Source: Auricularia sp. M13 | Taxonomy: Eukaryota > Basidiomycota > Agaricomycetes > Auriculariales > Auriculariaceae | Assembly (NCBI GenBank): GCA_037042915.1 | Contig: CM073195.1 | Coordinates: forward strand, 4,216,001-4,280,000 | DNA length: 64,000 nucleotides | Direction of reading: 5' to 3' | In this document: in pieces, positions 32,213 to 43,186 of the stretch | How positions within the stretch are numbered: the stretch's first letter is position 1 | Layout: every line of letters begins with the position of its first letter | Translations under genes and position numbers: made by a program | Notes under the pieces: generated by a model | Seen by the model: the letters and a program-made list of their open reading frames with translations, nothing else | What the model was told of the DNA's origin: nothing | The model's database searches: none

Positions 32213-34436
32213 TTAGTACACCGGCTCCGCATCGGCATCGCGCCTCCGCACGAGCACGCGCGCGCCCTCATCCGGCGTGAAGGCCAGGCCAAGCCATTTC
32301 CCGCGCGGGAGCTTGCCATCGGGTGTCATCTTCAGCTCGTAGTGCGTGAGCATGTACGACATCATGGCCTTCATCTCGTTCGCCGCCCAGAAGCGGCCGG
32401 GGCTGCGTCAGTGTCAGTACAGCAAGAACAGTGGTTACAGTGTGCAGCACGAAGCCGCATATACTATAGCTTATACAGGACGCACCATGCATGTCGCCCC
32501 AATCCAAATGCGAGGTACTCCATGCTCGTGGAAACCAGCCGATGCCGATCATCCGAGGAGGAATGCATTTCCTCGCAGAAGCGGAATCCGTCGAACGTGT
32601 CCGGGTCGCGATAGTTGGCGCCATCGTGGTGCACGTCGTGAACCGCAACACACACCAACTCACCCTTGCTGATCGTCGTCCCGTCCGAGAACTGAAAGTC
32701 GCGCAGCGCCTTGCGGGACATTGTAGCTAAGTTCCCCGTGAGTGTAGGCGTGCAGGGTCAGCATAAGCGGGAGAAACTCGTGTATCGCAGCAGGCGGACG
32801 TACTCGCGCCAAGTCCATCGTGTCTCTGCACTTCGCGCAGGAAGCTGTCCAATTTGGGCATGTGGTCCATCGCGGCCTTCGTCCAGCCGTAGCGCTCGAG
32901 CGCCTCGTGCACCTCGCGCCGGATGGGCGCCTGGTATTTCTCGGGCTCCGCGGCGATGCGGTACAGCGCGAAGACGAAGCTCTGCCATAATAATATCAGA
33001 TAATGCGGACTGGGTCAACGCGTCGGCCCATCGCACCGGTGTGGTCGTGGGGATCGCCGCAAAGTTCATGCGCAGGAGGATCATAATGAGCGGCTCTATC
33101 TCCCTGTCGCGCGGCGTGCCAGTGTCGAGAATCCACTGCAAGAAATCGTCCTGCAGATTTCATTGATTTGCACCAGTATTCCGCCTCAGTAGATCGGCAG
33201 AAAAATAACTTTGCAACGTACGGGCCTTCCCTCCCACTCATGCGCGTTTTCGTCGGTCAGGCGCCGCCGTTCGGCGAGAAAGCCGGTCAGGATGCGCCGT
33301 GCGCGCGCATGCGTGCGGGGCATGGGCGTGAAGAGGTACCTGACAATCCTTTTAAACGAGTGGAAGGGTAAGTCCGAGCCCGAGTACGAGTCGAGAGGGA
33401 CAGACGAGCTTACGGTTTGAGAAAGGACGGGAAAAGGCCGAGAATGGCGGCGCTGGTGACCACGTCCCTTGCATAACCCACGCCCAGGTCGACGAACTCC
33501 GGATCGCGGCCTGGTAGACCGCAGTTAGTTAAACAGGCACTCCTGCGCTGGAGGAGGTCGCGCACAAAGCGGGAGGCCAACAAAGAGCCGGTTGCTGGTC
33601 CTACAAACCACGCGGAGGATTGGGTCCATCATGGCCAGCGGCGTCCAGTCTGTCGGGCTGTCAGTGGACGAAGGCGACAGTAGCCTCTAGCGGACCGTTC
33701 CCGGCCAGCCTGTCGCCAATTTCATCCGCAAATGCCGCATGGAGCTCGTCCACGGCCGCGGGGAACAGATGTGCGAGGCTGCGCGTGAGCCTCGACTTGA
33801 TCAGCGCCACGTGCAGCAGGCTCGAGTCGCGCCAGTCGCCGAAGGTGTATTCGGCTTGGAGCGCCTGGCGTGCAGCGCGCAATGGATGTCAATATCAGCC
33901 TGAAGATGCGAAGTGGCCGCACGCACGTCCTCCAGGGCGCCGAGGAACGACAGTACATCTTCCGGCGCGTGGCGCACTTCGTCGATAAGTTCGGGCTGAG
34001 GGCGGCAATGCTCAATTACTGCCGGAGCGTGCTGGATTAACGCACGCTGGATACGACGTGAAACCAGTGGTGGAGATGACGGATTTTGAAGACGCTCGAT
34101 CTGTGCTGTATACGAGCATTAAATTCCAGTTAAATGTTGGTCAGACGCTCGCATCCTGACGACCGGACGGAACGACAAACCTTGCGATACCCTTCGGCGA
34201 TCCACGCCCTGAACGACGTGACTGAGCGCACGCTGGCAATCAGCACCGCGAGAGGACCTGAGCCAGCGCCAACGACGGGTATCTACGGAGTTTGGATATG
34301 TAATTGATCAGATAGCACGGGAAAATGCGCGCACCTTTTCGTCTGTGATGCTGAAACTGCGCATAGCGATCCACAGACTGAAGATGGCTGCGCCTGCAAG
34401 GAGCACAGGCGGTGTGATACTCAAGATGACACCCAT
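32213..34436 (-). CDS. Cytochrome P450 C
   Basis: Third member of the cluster, more diverged than A and B but with the same introns. The anchor is PPVLLAGAAIFSLWIAMRSF, then IPVVGAGSGPLAVLIASVRS. Core blocks follow: WTPLAMMDPILRVVCRTSNR, LFTPMPRTHARARRILTGFL, LLRMNFAAIPTTT (I-helix), KLDSFLREVQRHDGLG (ExxR), DTFDGFRFCEE and FGLGRHACPGRFWAANEMKA. The C-terminus is LVRRRDADAEPVY. A TATATATAG box lies about 65 bp upstream of the ATG (near 34495-34502). All exons are open and in phase. As a membrane-bound monooxygenase it should act in the ER; the substrate is unknown. It faces P450 B across the MULE. Confidence 0.86.
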
Positions 34437-36456
34437 TTCCGCGCGGGGATTCGGAGGGGGAAAGCGGTCACGGATCGTCGACCGGTTGAGCCGTTATATA
34501 TAGTATGTGGGCTGCGATTGAAATTGTAACGGTCGGCGGTGTTAGCTCGACGTTGACATGCAGGGCTAGTAGGTCCGTAGCATCATTTGTGGCGCACTCC
34601 ATGGATTGACATCTTCGCAATTGTGGTGCTGCAAGAGGCGCGCAAGCAGATCAGAAAGTTGGTCGAAGCATGGGCCTGAGCGCCTACCAGAAAAAACTAT
34701 CCATATCCAGCGAATATTCCGAAGATACAGTGCATACCGTCTCAGCAGATCTCATTTCTCATAGGCAAAATAAATGCAAGTGCGTAGCAGAAGTTCACCT
34801 CCGAGAGATAGCTGCAGAGCGCGCCGTCGCCAACCGCCGCAGGTGACAGTGTGGAACGCAAGGCGCGTAGCAATCAGAACGGCACTCGCAAATGTGCTCC
34901 TAGAAGCCCGGCACCATATAATCCGTCACCCAGAGGCGCAGCGCGTGGGAATGCGAGGCGGTCGCACGCGGAACGCAAAGAAACGGAGGAAAGCCGCGTC
35001 GTCGGACTTTCGGAGCCAAGTTCAACTTCAAGCGCGCGTCTGTTTTGCCTGTGCCATTGCGCCCGGTCATCTTTTCTGCGGCTCTGCTATTCTTTCTGGC
35101 TCGTTCCGCTTCCTATCGCGTTGCCATGGTCGTCGCCTGGCATCTGCCCACAGCTTGGTGCTCCCTATACCTATTCATGCCCATTTATTGGCTCGCGCCG
35201 CCCAGGAAGAGCTCAGCAGCTGTGCTGGCGGCGTGCTGCTCGCTGGGCAGCCGCGGCCGAATCTCCCTGACGCATACGTGGCCCAGCCAGCGCTCGTGGT
35301 ATCCTGCGCACTGACAAGAGCCTACACTGTACCCAAATCTCATTGCGCGCTTGCCCTTACCCGTCCTGGTCCTCAGCAGCAGAGCCACTCGCTGTCTTTG
35401 CTCCCTCGTTCCCATGCGTCGGTGCATGCGGCCTGCTCGGCCAACCGTCCGCGCTGTCTGCAGCGCTAAATCCGCCGATACGGTCCCAGCCTTGGCCTGT
35501 GCATCTGCGCACATCTGTGCGGGCCGCGGGTCGTCGGTGGCGACGCTGCACTGTCAGTCGTCGGTGCGCGCGTTCTGCTTTACCAGTTCCTCGTCTGCCT
35601 GCAACCTTGCTCGCTCAGCGCTGGCCCGGGCTCACCCTAGAGTGACTCTGTGACTACCAGCGGCGTCGATGACCAGCTGCATCGCTGCAGGTCGCGCTCA
35701 CATCGATTGTACTCGACGCTGCGCCCTCGCGCTGGTTCTGCTGCCGATCCAGGCTTGCGTTCTAATGGCACGCGCGGCGCGACTGCGCTAGCTGTTCCTG
35801 GTGCAGGTCATAGGGCCAGATCGTTTGGCCGCTGCGGCTGCACCTTGACGCGACGACGCGCGCGCGAGCGGGATAACGCGTGCGCGCTCGCGCAGTGTGG
35901 TTCTCGTTCATTCTATCGCTTAGGAGCCCGCCTTTTCACCGTGTCCGTTCGTTGAAAACCCGCTGCGCTTCGTGTTGCCCAATTGCCTACATGGCTTTCG
36001 CCCACAATCCAACCGGTTGCCCCTTGCAGCCTGTCCGCCGACGTGCAATGTGTCGAGGAGGGTTTTACGGTATCCTCTGTTATAAGGTGTTTCACCGCCG
36101 AGGCGGGCTGCCCTCGTGGTATGCCCAGCCAGATGGTCTGCTATGCCTGGACGATGAGCAGATGAAGAGAGCGGTTGGGGCGGTCAAGGTTCAATTGGCG
36201 GTGTGGCACAGCTCGGAGATTGGTTTCTTATAGGAGGCGTGAGGCTGAGAAATTCGTTCCGGCACCACGTGCAGTTGGGCTGGTGTGATATGAGCTTCTG
36301 AGCCTCGGAGACGGTATGGGTGTCACATGGACGTGGCCCGGACTGCCCGGTTGGCTCTGGGCTTCGACATTTGCCAGCTCTCACTTTCAGATTGCTGTGA
36401 GTTGGAGCGGCAGTGAGATGATACCACTACCGCCCCGCACTCCGAGATTCTCTCAG
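34437..36456. other. Gene-poor, pyrimidine-rich stretch
   Basis: About 2 kb. Long overlapping frames exist on both strands because the sequence is GC-rich with few stops, but none has a domain, signal peptide plus TATA, or intron structure. A short motif TCGTCGGACTTTCGGAGCCAAG (35003-35024) recurs in diverged form near 40110-40135 (minus) and 44378-44400, which marks dispersed-repeat debris. Confidence 0.45.
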
Positions 36457-36530
36457 TATAAAACCACATCCGGTGCGTACATTCTACGTCAAAGTCAATC
36501 CCAACCTCAACACCGCACTCATCATCTGCT
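36457..36530 (+). promoter_or_regulatory. TATA/CTCATCATCTGCT module 1
   Basis: CAGTATAAAACC (TATA 36457-36462) followed 61 bp later by CTCATCATCTGCT (36518-36530). A TATA box with a downstream conserved motif at transcription-start or 5'-leader distance suggests a core promoter. No convincing gene follows. Confidence 0.5.
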
Positions 36531-37128
36531 ATCTCTCCGTGAACAGCACTTACCTCTCACCTTCCTATGTAGATTGTGCGGGGGCCAGCTGTGTAGTACG
36601 AAGATGCATGACCCGTCCGACAGCGCGTGACCTGCTGGATAATTCGCAGTCACCTACTACTAGTAGTACGGTAGCCCCTGCTAAGCCTTAGTGGGTGGAC
36701 GGCAACGCATGTGGTAGGAGGTGTACATTATCCTGCCTGGTGTCATCCTACGGCGTCTTTGTACAGGATCTAGAGCGCGCGAATGGCTGCGGTTTCAGCA
36801 CCGGCCAGAAGTCGCATTGGTTCTGACTTTGTCGCGCCGAGAAAAGGAATACATAGGTTCTCGTTGGCCAATCTGTTCAATTTCGGGTGAATTACTACTG
36901 CATATACTCAGCTGTAGCCTCAATGAGACGACGGAAATAGGTATCCCACACAATGAAGCGTGCGCTCCGAAGGTTTCACGCACTGAGGGGGATGCACCCA
37001 TGGGACGAGACGGAGCGCCATGTCGTTCAATTCCTGACGAACATCCAGAATGAATGCGATTGAGCGGTAGTGCAAGATGATGTTCATCTCGTCCGTCTGC
37101 GCTAGAAATCTGCCAGCGCTCGTAACAG

Positions 37129-37192
37129 TATAAAGCTGCATCGACTGGCATCGGGTCTTCCAACATCACGACTCCCGCACTCATCATCTGCT
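37129..37192 (+). promoter_or_regulatory. TATA/CTCATCATCTGCT module 2
   Basis: CAGTATAAAGC with TATAAA at 37129-37134, then CTCATCATCTGCT at 37180-37192. An ATG opening a signal-peptide-like frame comes 18 bp after the motif. That is the best case for the module acting as a real promoter. Confidence 0.55.
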
Positions 37193-37209
37193 ACATCTCC
37201 GCCAACAGC

Positions 37210-37443
37210 ATGGTCTGCAGCTCGCGAGTCCTCGCGCTTTCCATCAGTTTAATCCTCTCGGCGCGACAGGCCGAAAACTCGATGCAGCTCAGTACGAAAG
37301 TGACCGTTTGTCGAAGCTCACAGCGCAAGGACGACTGCGGATACACATCTGGCATCGAATCTATCTATGGATCCGCTGCCGCCGCTCTGTCGCAGTCTGC
37401 ATTTAAATTAAATCTCTGGAGCTGGGGTAGGCAAAAGGTGTGA
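37210..37443 (+). CDS. Candidate small secreted protein downstream of module 2
   Basis: The frame gives 77 residues beginning MVCSSRVLALSISLILSARQ, a plausible signal peptide. The mature part has two cysteines (VTVCRSS and DDCGYTS) and ends SWGRQKV. The ATG is the first after a TATA box and leader motif. There is no family match or repeat. In a region full of chance frames, confidence rests mainly on promoter position. Confidence 0.35.
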   Translation: MVCSSRVLALSISLILSARQAENSMQLSTKVTVCRSSQRKDDCGYTSGIESIYGSAAAALSQSAFKLNLWSWGRQKV

Positions 37444-37821
37444 TTGAGGCTGATGGACCCGTGAGCTTCTGCACACAATCGGCGTCATAGGGAATGGGAC
37501 ACGGGTGCGGCTACGGTTGCGACGCTCAACTGATCGCAATGCTATAGTCAGAGTGCCAGATATCCGCGCATGCATCATTGCAGGCCGGCCGTGAGGGAAC
37601 GTAGCGGCGGATGCGATTATGACAGGCTCAGGGCGGGGGATAACGCAAGCCCGACGCGAGGCAAGCCCCAATCGAAGAAGACTGCCGAGCTGCAGTGAAT
37701 AGCAGGCGAGCGGGTCGGAGCGCGCATCGAGCAGTGCGCCATATGTAAATGGACTGGAGAAACAGACGGTAGAGATCAAGTAACTCCAGCAGGCTTGTCT
37801 GGCGCAGCTTCTCGTTGCCTG

Positions 37822-37875
37822 GTTATTGCAGGCGACGGGGATACATATGGACGAATCCCCGTCGCCTGCAATAAC
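37822..37875. repeat. Perfect 21-bp inverted repeat with 12-bp loop
   Basis: Arms at 37822-37842 and 37855-37875 are exact reverse complements (core TTATTGCAGGCGACGGGGAT), separated by ACATATGGACGA. No T-tract follows, and no transposon ends or target duplication were identified around it. Confidence 0.85.
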
Positions 37876-38258
37876 GGGCTATCAGGACGTGAACACGATC
37901 GCCGAGTCGGGGAAGGAGAAGGTCTGTTTGCGTGGCAACAAAACATCCCCGAGGGCGCAGGAGCGCGTCCGCGCATGCTCCAGCGGTGCATGACGCCCGC
38001 CGCGGGCAAAAATGGACGCGGGGACGCGCCGCTGTGGGCGCGGCAGACGCGCAGCTTTGGCGAAGTTATAACGAGCGGATAAGCATCCACGGAGCACGAG
38101 CGCGCGTCGCTAGCCGCGGACTCCTTCGGATTGCACGCGGCGCTGCGAGCTACATGCTGCACATCCCTGAGCGCATGGTCCCAAAGCCTCGGAGAACGAG
38201 TCATCGCGCGTATTAGAAGCGCCGCACGAGCTGCGGGCCGTGAGAGCGACGGTATGAA

Positions 38259-38609
38259 TCAGAGCCGAGGCGTCTTCGCGAGCGATTCATTGCCAAGGCG
38301 CGCGTCCCACACACAAAGATGGAGAGACGAACGAATGTGCTCAATTGATTTCGGTGAGCAGGTTGTGACGTGGGCGGACGGAGATAGAGGGCACAGATGG
38401 CAGCCGTCGGACTGGCCAGTGGCGGCGACCCAGCGCGCCATGGCGAGCTCGCAGTCAACCCGGTAATCGGCCACGACATATTCTGGATGAGCATTGAAGA
38501 AAAATATCGTGAATTCGCTTGTGGGTGCGTCCAATGCGTACGCGATGCGCTTGAAGGTGCTACTGGGTGGTGAAATCTGTTGGTTCGCGTGAAAATTTCC
38601 GTCGGTCAA
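38259..38609 (-). pseudogene. Coding-like fragment, unknown
   Basis: The minus-strand frame contains TFKRIAYALDAPTSEFTIFF, then HPEYVVADYRVDCELAMARW, with real-protein composition. It may be a downstream exon of the membrane protein gene at 38.9-40.0 kb on the same strand, or a remnant of another gene. No domain is recognised. Confidence 0.3.
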
Positions 38610-38891
38610 TTAGCAGGGACGCGCAGACAAATGAATAGCCCAGGGTATGTTTCAGAACGGCGATGTCTAGTTCGGGCGCGCTTCAGTCGCTGCGCAGGAC
38701 GGCCACATCGCGGTTGGAAGTCAAGAGGAAAGCAGCGGAGTTTCGGCCCGCGACGCGTCTTGCCTCCGGATCCGAAGACATCGTTTTTCTCGCGGGACCA
38801 CTGACTACCAACGCGCGCAGCGCAGCACCCGTTATGCCAGCCCTAGCCTGAATCACTCGGCGTGGATTAAGCAGTTCCCGCTCCAGTCTTT

Positions 38892-40006
38892 TCATGCGGA
38901 TTTCCCTGCAACTGATGTCGCCCTAGAGTAGCGTGAATAATTCCTGAGCCTAATGTATGTATAGTATAAATTTTTTCGGTCACCTCGGGCGACTCCAGCA
39001 ACATTACTTCCAGCATCTGGACCCGTTTTACGGTGTGCCACAGTGAAAAGCAAACGGGAGAGCGAGCCGCAGACTAACAGGCCGAGGGCAGCGATGACGA
39101 TGTATCCGGCGGCGCGGACGGCCTGCAACTCGTCGTACACCATCGAGATGCTGAGGAGCAGGGTCCCTGTCGTCGCAGAGGCGAATCCTACTGTAAGCGC
39201 AGCCGCGATGACTAGCTGACTGCGGTACAGGCGTCCTGGCGCATCCACAAAGTCTGCGACGAGCGCGACCTGCCAGATCAGGGTCACGACGACGCCGATG
39301 AGTATGCAGAGAACGCCCATGCAATGAACTTTGTGCCCGGCGTGCGCTTCGAGGCGTCTTGCAGGGCCGGGAAGGAAAGGTTGGCGCCGAACATGCAAAC
39401 CGCCGCCAGGACCGCCAGCACATTGCGGACGACTTTGATAGAGTCCGGAATTGCTTGTCGGGCTGCGGGTTTCGGTCCTTGCGCTGGGGCAGGCGGCCTG
39501 AGGGCGGGGAGTGCAGTGATGCGCGGCGTCCAGCCGGCGGGTATCACAGGGCGGGCTTCAGGTGAAGGGGGCGGATCTACCCTAGGTGTGAAGCTGGTCG
39601 GTAGCCGCCAAGCTGAGCCCGCGTACGGATTGCTGTTCTGTGAAGGTCCGAAGACGTCTATCTCCTCCCAGCCCGTTGACATATCACGAACCTGCATCGT
39701 TGGCTGCGCGGTAGAATCACTGCCTGGGCGACGATGGCGATGACGGACATCGTCAGTTCCAGGTGAGTGCTCAAGGTCAGTGAGTGGTGCCGGACCGATG
39801 AAGTCGTCGAACACTACCGACCATGGGGAGGGCGCTTCACGTGCTAGTGCTAGTTGTCGGTGCAACCTGGTCCTGGGTGTATCCCTTTCCAGGGAAACTT
39901 GCCGTGCGACCTGCTGCACGCTATCGTGGTCAAGGCCGCTCTGAACGGCAGCAAAGCCAGGACTGTCACTGGAGGCGGGAAGACTGTCACCGACCAAAGT
40001 TTCCAT
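38892..40006 (-). pseudogene. Proline-rich multi-span membrane protein gene, apparently frameshifted
   Basis: From the Met at 40006 the frame gives about 240 residues of Ser/Pro-rich, probably disordered sequence, then a first membrane helix (VVRNVLAVLAAVCMFGANLS). Near 39298 the open frame ends, and a second frame picks up at once with CILIGVVVTLIWQVALVADF, VIAAALTVGFASATTGTLLL and AAGYIVIAALGLLVCGSL. Four helices in total are implied. The join needs a frame change of one base and no intron fits, so this is a frameshift or a sequencing error. A donor (GTAATG) after HRKTGPDAG suggests more exons downstream. No family is recognised. Confidence 0.5.
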
Positions 40007-40973
40007 TGTCCGCAAGGAATCCAGGACCCGGAGCGAGCTCGAAGAAAAATGCGGGATGAGCAGCGTTGTCGGAGACTGATAGCGACCGGGCAGAGGCAAC
40101 CGTATGGGAGGCTGGGGCCTCCGGTCCGAAACTCCGACCACGTGTCTTGCCCTCTCGTTGAATTTGCGACGCCCAATACCCGACCACTTTCTGCTTTACG
40201 CTCTGGGCTGCTCGGAATGATAACTGTACCTGCTGGCGCCAATGCTCTGCTATCAACACTTCGTGAATGGTCTCCGGTCCCTTCTCGTCCACAGGCAGCG
40301 GACCATACTACTTATCATCAACACATCGTTAGAGCACTCTGTGCCCGCGTTCACTCATGCCGACTGCTATCTAATATTGCTGCCGACTGCGATCTGCTAT
40401 TTGCTCCGAGTCGTGCGGCTGATACACGTCGTGTAACGGGCCGCCTGTTCATTGTTATCCACTGCGCTCAAAAGCGCTACTGCGCGGCCCCCCGCGCCCC
40501 AGCACCGAGCCCTTCGTCCACGATGCTCTGTATTGGTGCAGCGGACATCTTGTTCTCGCGGCAGCCACTAGCTGTGCGAGAACTAAGGACGTCTCGCTAG
40601 ATCAGCAGACCCAGGCGTCGCGCGTCGTCTGGTGAGCATCCGGCTGCAGCGCGCGATGCCCCCGTTCTGGCTGCTGCTGTTGGGCTTCAGCGCAGCGTGC
40701 GCTTGGACTCCTGGTTCGAGATCTGCTCCTCGTCATTTCCCCGCCAATTCCGCTGCAACTCGGCTCAATGGGCGCGGCGCCTCTGCGACGCTCGAGATAA
40801 CTGTTAACCGGCGCCCCGATATCATAGGGCGTTCTGCGCTTCGCTGCCAGCAGTAAGCTCGCCGACAATGTGCACGCGTCAGCGCTCGCCGGCGCCGTCC
40901 GGGATTCTGAGTCGCCGCAAGGCGGCACCATCCTCGAGCCCGCCGATGGGCTCCCGCTCGGCGCATCGCAGGT

Positions 40974-41270
40974 GTGGTGTCCAAGGGCGAGTCCGCCAGC
41001 GCCGGCCGCGGTCCCAACGATGAAGGGCGACGTGCGCGCGAAGCATACATCGACGACGGCGCGATCAAGCAGCTCGAGGCGCTGGCGCTCGTGCCGGCGG
41101 TCGGCATGCCCGACCTGCACCCCAGCGCGCGCTTCCCAATCGGGTGCGCGCTTGCGGCGACGGGCGTGTACCCCGTGTTTGTCGGTGCATCGCGCTCTAC
41201 CTCCTCGTGTCGCCCAGCATGAGAAGCGCCACGCGCCTCTGAGGCTCAGGAATGCGCACCGTTGCAGCGC
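40974..41270 (+). pseudogene. RtcB RNA ligase fragment
   Basis: The plus-strand frame reads IDDGAIKQLEALALVPAVGM and then PDLHPSARFPIGCALAATGV and YPVFVG. This is the N-terminal signature of RtcB-type RNA ligases, whose usual form is VGMPDLHPGKGFPIGCA followed by SDIGCG. The SDIGCG metal-site segment is missing; sequence resumes out of frame as IALYLL, consistent with a short deletion of about 13 bp near 41191. Nothing of the remaining 300 or more residues follows, so this is a truncated copy. RtcB ligates 2',3'-cyclic phosphate RNA ends using manganese and GTP; this piece cannot. Confidence 0.65.
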
Positions 41271-41755
41271 CGGGATGCAGGTGCTGACGAGGCATCGAGC
41301 ACGGTAGTCGAGGCTGACGATGGACCGAGAGCTGCATCTGGCTAGGGATGGATATATATGGTTCTCGTGGTGATGCGTGAATGGCTCAGAGATTCAGAAC
41401 TGGATGGGACAGCGTGTGAGCTGATCTGGGCCCGAATTTGAGTATGCACTCTGACCTTCGGAGCCGTGGGACCATCCGGAATGTGATATATACCGTGTCT
41501 GACAAGCCTGAAGTTTGAATACGCTTCCCAAGTATCCAGTTGCCAAAGACTGGTTTCCCGACTCAGTCGTGCCATGGCCAACAGTGTGTTGATGCGGCGG
41601 GAGGCACTGTAACTCTGGTGCCAGTAATTTCTGACAATGTAGATGTGAGGTGGCAGGAAGGACGACGGAGGAACTGTGACTCGGAGGAGGCTTTGTGTTT
41701 TCGGCCCTGAATCAGGATCTGAGAGACAGCGCCCCTCGTCTCCGCTGACACAGAT

Positions 41756-41820
41756 AGCAGATGATGAGATCGAGGTGGTACGGAATGAGAGTTCACAGCC
41801 ATGCGAGGAGCGATATTTAT
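41756..41820 (-). promoter_or_regulatory. TATA/CTCATCATCTGCT module 3 (minus strand)
   Basis: On the minus strand ATAAATAT (41813-41820) is followed about 45 bp later by CTCATCATCTGCT (41756-41768). A long frame follows downstream on the same strand, but it has no recognisable domain. Confidence 0.45.
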
Positions 41821-42180
41821 GGATGGTCGGCCACTGTTGAGGTGATGTGCAACCAAAGTGGTGTGTCTGACGGCGCATGTTCCAGCGCTCCTGCTGGTGC
41901 GGTGTAGAGTACAACCGACCTGCGGACCTGAATGCGTCACATTGAGTGAATCATCATCCTGTTTACCGATGGGCCCATCCCACATGCGGTCCGTGTTCCA
42001 TTGTGCGGCTTCCGCGTCACGCCATCTTGGCCGGAGAACCGATTCACGGCCGGAGAATCGATTCATGGCTGGAGAGCGAACTTAGCACTTTGTGCAAGCC
42101 CGAGAAGATGATTTCCAGAGAATCAAGCTTCATCGACGTTAGGAAAATTCACCATGCGCTCTAACATCAAGCATGGCGCT

Positions 42181-42496
42181 CTTATCATCTGCTATGGCTC
42201 TGCAAACAGACATTGCCACCTCGTGTAACCCTGCTATCTTGTTCGCATCTTACACCTACGACTGGATAGCCAAGATATACATTTTGGACGCCTGTCATCC
42301 GTGGCCCATCAGCACATCTGAGACCGTGCTGGTTTAATTCGACACGTCTATCAACGGTATACACTGCGCCGAAGCTAACTGTTTTATGTCTCTTCTCTCC
42401 GGTGTCAAATACTGCGAACCTTCGCTCCCCATCAAAGAGTATCTACGGAGTTCGGATATCATTGAGAGCATCAAAGGCGGAGTTGTTTTCAAGTAA
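42181..42496 (+). pseudogene. CTTATCATCTGCT leader with a short coding-like frame
   Basis: A one-base variant of the leader motif (42181-42193) directly precedes an ATG at 42194. The frame runs 47 codons to a TAA at 42335-42337 and then stays open to 42496 with protein-like sequence (INGIHCAEANCFMSLLSGVK). Four cysteines follow the stop or flank it. It could be a decayed small protein gene. No TATA box was found upstream. Confidence 0.25.
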
Positions 42497-42711
42497 AGTA
42501 CAGCGATGACCGTGCAACTCGCTTTGGGCCTGGGACTGACTCCGTTGGTGGCTAGTTCATGCAGCAGAACAGCAATGAGCGTGTACCCTGGAATTTTAAT
42601 GCCACCTCGAGGGGTACGGGGCGGCGGATCAGAAGGAATATATTTGAGAGTCAGTAAATTGGCAGTAATCCTGCATACCCAATTCTGGACAAACGGATTG
42701 AAAATGAGATA

Positions 42712-43186
42712 CTGTAAAGCTAATAATTATTACCGCGTCACGCGTCACGGAGGACGCGCGGCCCGGTAATAATCGTGTTTTGTAGCATGTCACGGGCTGC
42801 TCAAGGTAATAAGATGTCACGCCGTTCGAAGGCCCAATTGCTCAGTTATTACCGTCGGGAGCAGCGCACCTTCGGCGCGCATGATATAGGATTACATGAA
42901 GAAGGGTTTTACATAGTATGTCTCAAATTAGAGCAATTAGTGCCTTATTTCTCGATGAATTACCTGGTTGAAGCGTTGGGGAACCTGGAAAGGTCCAGAA
43001 CTCAAATAATCCGGCACAACATTGTCCAATTGGGCCACTGCATCTCCTCCTGGTGAGAAATACCAGTACACCTATCAGTTATTTTTGTCAGTCATATGGC
43101 CATGGTCACGTGTCACGGGAGACCCAAGGTAATGTCTCTGACGTGTCACGGTACAGAGGCCCCAGTAATAATAATTAGCTTTACAG
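42712..43186. mobile_element. TA-flanked MITE with CTGTAAAGCTAAT ends
   Basis: The left end reads CTGTAAAGCTAATAATTATT and the right end is its near-perfect reverse complement (AATAATAATTAGCTTTACAG). TA lies outside both ends (42710-42711 and 43187-43188). Inside, TGTCACGG-type motifs repeat near both termini. The length is 475 bp with no transposase. It fits a Tc1/mariner-type MITE and is unrelated to the one at 13.6 kb. Confidence 0.75.

Noticed and set aside
34774-35653. Secreted or membrane protein frames at 34.8-35.6 kb
   Set aside because: Hydrophobic runs come from pyrimidine-rich sequence; three overlapping plus-strand frames look equally good.
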